A DNA stretch of 64,000 nucleotides from Tenacibaculum adriaticum. GTDB taxonomy: Bacteria; Bacteroidota; Bacteroidia; Flavobacteriales; Flavobacteriaceae. Shown here piece by piece: positions 61,906 to 64,000 of the stretch. Both the position numbers and the translations under genes were made by a program. The notes under the pieces are model-generated. The model saw only the letters and a program-made list of their open reading frames with translations, was not told where the DNA came from and searched no databases. Each line of letters starts with the position of its first letter. The first letter of the stretch is position 1. The stretch lies in assembly GCF_008124875.1 (NCBI RefSeq), contig NZ_VNIA01000006.1, forward strand, positions 19,069 to 83,068, written 5' to 3'.

Positions 61906-62116
61906 ATTTTTATTAGCAGATAACAGCAATTATCCAGAAGATATATTTGTATTACATACTGATTACCCTCGTTTTTTAATTAACTTAAAAGATGATGAAA
62001 TAGAATGGTTTGAAGACTTATCTGATGAAAATGAGCAAGAACTAGCGAATGAATTAGAAAGTTTAATAGAACAAGCTAGTGCTTTTTACGACGCTGAAAT
62101 GGAAGGACTAGAATAA
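61892..62116 (+). CDS. Small acidic protein of unknown function
   Basis: 74 residues, strongly acidic in the second half (WFEDLSDENEQELANELESLIEQASAF). No membrane segment. It overlaps the MATE gene by 14 bases and is closed by a terminator, so it is translationally linked to the transporter. Similar small acidic proteins in Bacteroidota have no known function. Confidence 0.75.
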   Translation: MELPKFLLADNSNYPEDIFVLHTDYPRFLINLKDDEIEWFEDLSDENEQELANELESLIEQASAFYDAEMEGLE

Positions 62117-62165
62117 AGTTAAAAGTAGATTTATTATACACAATAGATTTCTATAAAAATAAAAA

Positions 62166-62195
62166 AGCGAGTGCAATGCACTCGCTCTTTTTTTT
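62166..62195 (+). terminator. Terminator of the MATE operon
   Basis: AGCGAGTGC pairs with GCACTCGCT around AAT, followed by about ten T with one C. Strong. Confidence 0.92.
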
Positions 62196-62311
62196 GGGGG
62201 AATTTAATAATAATATAAAATCTATTATTATTAATTCTTAAGGCTTTATCAAAAACAACATATAATTATTTATGAAAAATATCCCCTTTTAGTATATATA
62301 AATTTTTAAAA

Positions 62312-62437
62312 CAAAAAAACAACACTAATGTGTTGTTTTTTTGTTTTAAAAAGTAATTGCTACATTAGTTTGCCCCCCAGCTACTCGTATAGTTTTCCTT
62401 TTTAATTTATGCCTATCGAAATATTATTTCTTTAGTA
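62312..62437 (-). ncRNA. Putative small RNA
   Basis: Reading leftward, the -7-like box TATATTTG (62450-62443) is followed by about 125 bases and then AAACAACAC pairing with GTGTTGTTT around a four-base loop, followed by T residues (62338-62312). No Rfam family is recognised. A start codon-free frame HKLKRKTIRVAGGQTNV lies inside it, so a peptide with a non-standard start is an alternative. Upstream -33 element not found. Confidence 0.4.
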
Positions 62438-62626
62438 CACTACAAATATACTTCCGTAATATTCGAAGGTATTCTACATTTGTTACATTCAAATAAAAAA
62501 AATAAAACAATAATAATCAGATTGTTAAGTGTTTTTAACTTTAAATATGTTACATTATTACATATAAAATGAAAATTATTTTGCTAAAGAATTATAAACA
62601 ATGAAGTAAAGAATAGGGTTAGATGA

Positions 62627-63544
62627 TTAAGTTTTTTGATTTTGTCTTTCTATATTCAGTTTTGGAATTTTAATGATTTCTATTGTAGATGAGGCTAAAC
62701 TAACCTTTCCATTGGTTTTTTCAATTTCTTTTCTAATTAACTCACTTAATAAGTGCTTTGTAAACCTCCTTTTTTTGTAATCTACAATATACCTAAGGTT
62801 AAATTCGATCCAATTATCAGTCATTGTTATTGCTAAAGTAGGTTCTACCTGTGCATTTTCAATGTAGTATTTGTCTACAACAGTTTTCCATTTTGATATT
62901 GAATCGTTAACATATTCAGATAATTTATCAGAAGCAATTTGGATTATGATCTTTTTGGCAAGGTCAATATCAGAACCATATCGAATTGGTAAATTGAATT
63001 CATCCCAAATAAATGGAAAATCTTTAGAATAATTATAAACAGGCCCTCGAAATACAAAAGCATTACTCAGTTTAACAATTCGACCACTGTAATTATCGCT
63101 AGTAACCCATTCTCCAATTTCCATCATTGTGGTGTAAACGCTATCAATATCTATTACATCACCTTTTATTCCGTTTATTTCAATTCGATCACCAGGCTTG
63201 TAAACTTTTACAAAGAAAATATAAATTGACCCAGCAATACTTAGAATTAACTCTTGAAGAGTTATTGTTATTCCTGCTGTTAACAAGCCAACAGCTAAGG
63301 CAAAATCTTTAATATTACCTGTAAAATAAGTAAAGGAAAATATCAGAATAAAAAAATAACCAAGAACTTCAATTCCTTTTTGAGATTTATACCTTGTATT
63401 GGTGTCAGGTAAGTTTTTTTGAAGAAATTTTCTTAATAATTGAACAATACCAAGTATGAAAATAACTAAAATCAAATACTTGATTAGAGCAATTGAAGTA
63501 GGATGCTCTTGCATCCATTTTTTAATAAGCTCAATTGATTTCAT
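62627..63544 (-). CDS. MscS-family mechanosensitive channel
   Basis: 305 residues with four hydrophobic segments, the last being the Gly/Ala-rich pore helix (AVGLLTAGITITLQELILSIAGSIYIFFV), then the beta domain (YKPGDRIEINGIKGDVIDIDSVYTTMMEIGEW) and a C-terminal cytoplasmic part. Small-conductance channels open on membrane tension and protect against osmotic shock. Confidence 0.92.
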   Translation of the reverse strand: MKSIELIKKWMQEHPTSIALIKYLILVIFILGIVQLLRKFLQKNLPDTNTRYKSQKGIEVLGYFFILIFSFTYFTGNIKDFALAVGLLTAGITITLQELILSIAGSIYIFFVKVYKPGDRIEINGIKGDVIDIDSVYTTMMEIGEWVTSDNYSGRIVKLSNAFVFRGPVYNYSKDFPFIWDEFNLPIRYGSDIDLAKKIIIQIASDKLSEYVNDSISKWKTVVDKYYIENAQVEPTLAITMTDNWIEFNLRYIVDYKKRRFTKHLLSELIRKEIEKTNGKVSLASSTIEIIKIPKLNIERQNQKT

Positions 63545-63957
63545 TGTTTTTCAGAAATTAGATTTAACTTGGTAAAGGATAAAAAATATTTTAACCCTAA
63601 AACATGTTTAGCTTAAGTGATTTGTTATCAGTAAGCTAATTTCGTCTTTTATATTAAGAAAATCAAACTATTTATTAGCGCTCTTAGTTCTATCAATTCT
63701 AATTTTGAATAACAATTTATTTACTTATTAATTAAGCAGGAGTGGAAGTTTCGCTATCGGTTTAGTATATGAAAAGTAGCGAATTAAAAGCACTTACTTT
63801 CCTGAAAATAAGATACTTAAATAAATGCAAAAAACGGTTCAGATTGAGACCTAAACCGCTATTTTTTATATACATCTTAAGTTAGCAATTGTTTAAATTT
63901 AGAGTTATAAATCAGAAAGAAAGAAGCGTAGAATAAGGTTATGATATACGTGGAAAC
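63545..63957. other. Intergenic stretch left of the window-edge gene
   Basis: About 410 bases without a gene-sized ORF. The terminator at 63835-63858 is oriented to end a leftward gene that enters from the right edge. An inverted repeat AAGCGTAG/CTACGCTT (about 63924-63931 and 63984-63991) lies at the right end. The remainder shows nothing I can assign. Confidence 0.5.
63835..63858 (-). terminator. Terminator for a leftward gene at the right edge
   Basis: Read leftward CGGTTTAG pairs with CTGAACCG (one G-U pair) around GTCTCAAT, followed by six T. It implies a leftward transcript coming from beyond 63958. Confidence 0.75.
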
Positions 63958-64000
63958 CTAGATTTCGTCAACATTGATAATCCCTACGCTTTTACTACTT
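63958..64000 (-). CDS. Possible C-terminal end of a gene continuing past the window
   Basis: Leftward frame open to the edge with its TAG stop at 63960-63958; the visible end is SSKSVGIINVDEI. It fits the terminator at 63835-63858. Too short to classify; alternative is a chance frame. Confidence 0.3.
   Translation of the reverse strand, partial: SSKSVGIINVDEI

Larger units (their letters stand above)
62117..62626. other. 510-base stretch without a protein gene
   Basis: It holds the MATE operon terminator, a second terminator-like hairpin at 62317-62338 and, on the minus strand, a promoter-like TATATTTG at 62443-62450. No normal ORF is seen. The second hairpin makes sense only for a leftward transcript, proposed here as a small RNA. 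Confidence 0.6.

Overview
The window is an AT-rich stretch of a chromosome from the phylum Bacteroidota, most likely a marine member of the family Flavobacteriaceae. This rests on the gene content (bacillithiol enzymes BshB1 and BshC, a BatA-type membrane protein, YqgE, MORN/YwqK-type proteins, lipoproteins with short Cys signals), on promoter-like TAnnTTTG boxes, and on the near absence of Shine-Dalgarno sites. It holds about 60 protein genes, three tRNAs (His, Gly, Met), a dozen or so hairpin terminators and no rRNA or CRISPR array. The genus cannot be named from sequence alone.

Layout. 1-5200: a glycan-related block with a large GT-C-like membrane protein, a response-regulator/glycosyltransferase fusion and a shortened glycosyltransferase paralogue. 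5500-28000: mostly core genes, namely a KdsC-like phosphatase, bshB1, tRNA-His, an LpxL-like acyltransferase, a rhomboid protease, tRNA-Gly, two GNAT enzymes, an MBL-fold enzyme, tRNA-Met, a class IV aminotransferase, yqgE, uvrA, an ECF sigma factor, a cysteine-free endonuclease III, bcp, a sterol-desaturase-family enzyme, a pyrC-like gene without metal ligands, a BatA-like protein, bshC and rlmF. 27437-33047: an accessory block of leftward genes (FAD monooxygenase with a zinc-finger-like head, a small membrane protein, a decayed YdeI-family pseudogene, an epoxide-hydrolase-like enzyme, a WYL regulator). They are interspersed with imperfect palindromes that resemble integron attC sites, and followed by 860 bases of structured non-coding DNA. 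33048-38124: a TetR-like regulator with an ABC/HlyD/TolC export operon. 38126-64000: mostly core genes again, including an aldose-epimerase-like enzyme, a frameshifted AsmA-like gene, lpdA, argS, a YkgJ protein, a Crp/Fnr regulator, a leucine-rich-repeat lipoprotein, mnmA between two MORN-repeat genes, ribBA with a dead second domain, lptG/F, lolA, ftsK, dgkA, tpx, a MATE pump and an MscS channel.

Themes. Thiol and peroxide protection recurs: bshB1, bshC, bcp and tpx. Envelope biogenesis recurs too: kdsC-like, lpxL-like, lptG/F, lolA, dgkA and the AsmA-like protein. Four proteins keep a family fold while losing hallmark residues: endonuclease III without an iron-sulfur cluster, dihydroorotase without its HxH, RibBA without the cyclohydrolase cysteines, and an ABC ATPase with a degenerate signature and Walker B motif.

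The strongest candidate for something not well described is the family of palindromic, attC-like elements at the ends of accessory genes in 27437-32350, together with the nearby cloverleaf-forming segment at 32583-32664. The receiver-domain/glycosyltransferase fusion and a putative small RNA at 62312-62437 are also worth testing.
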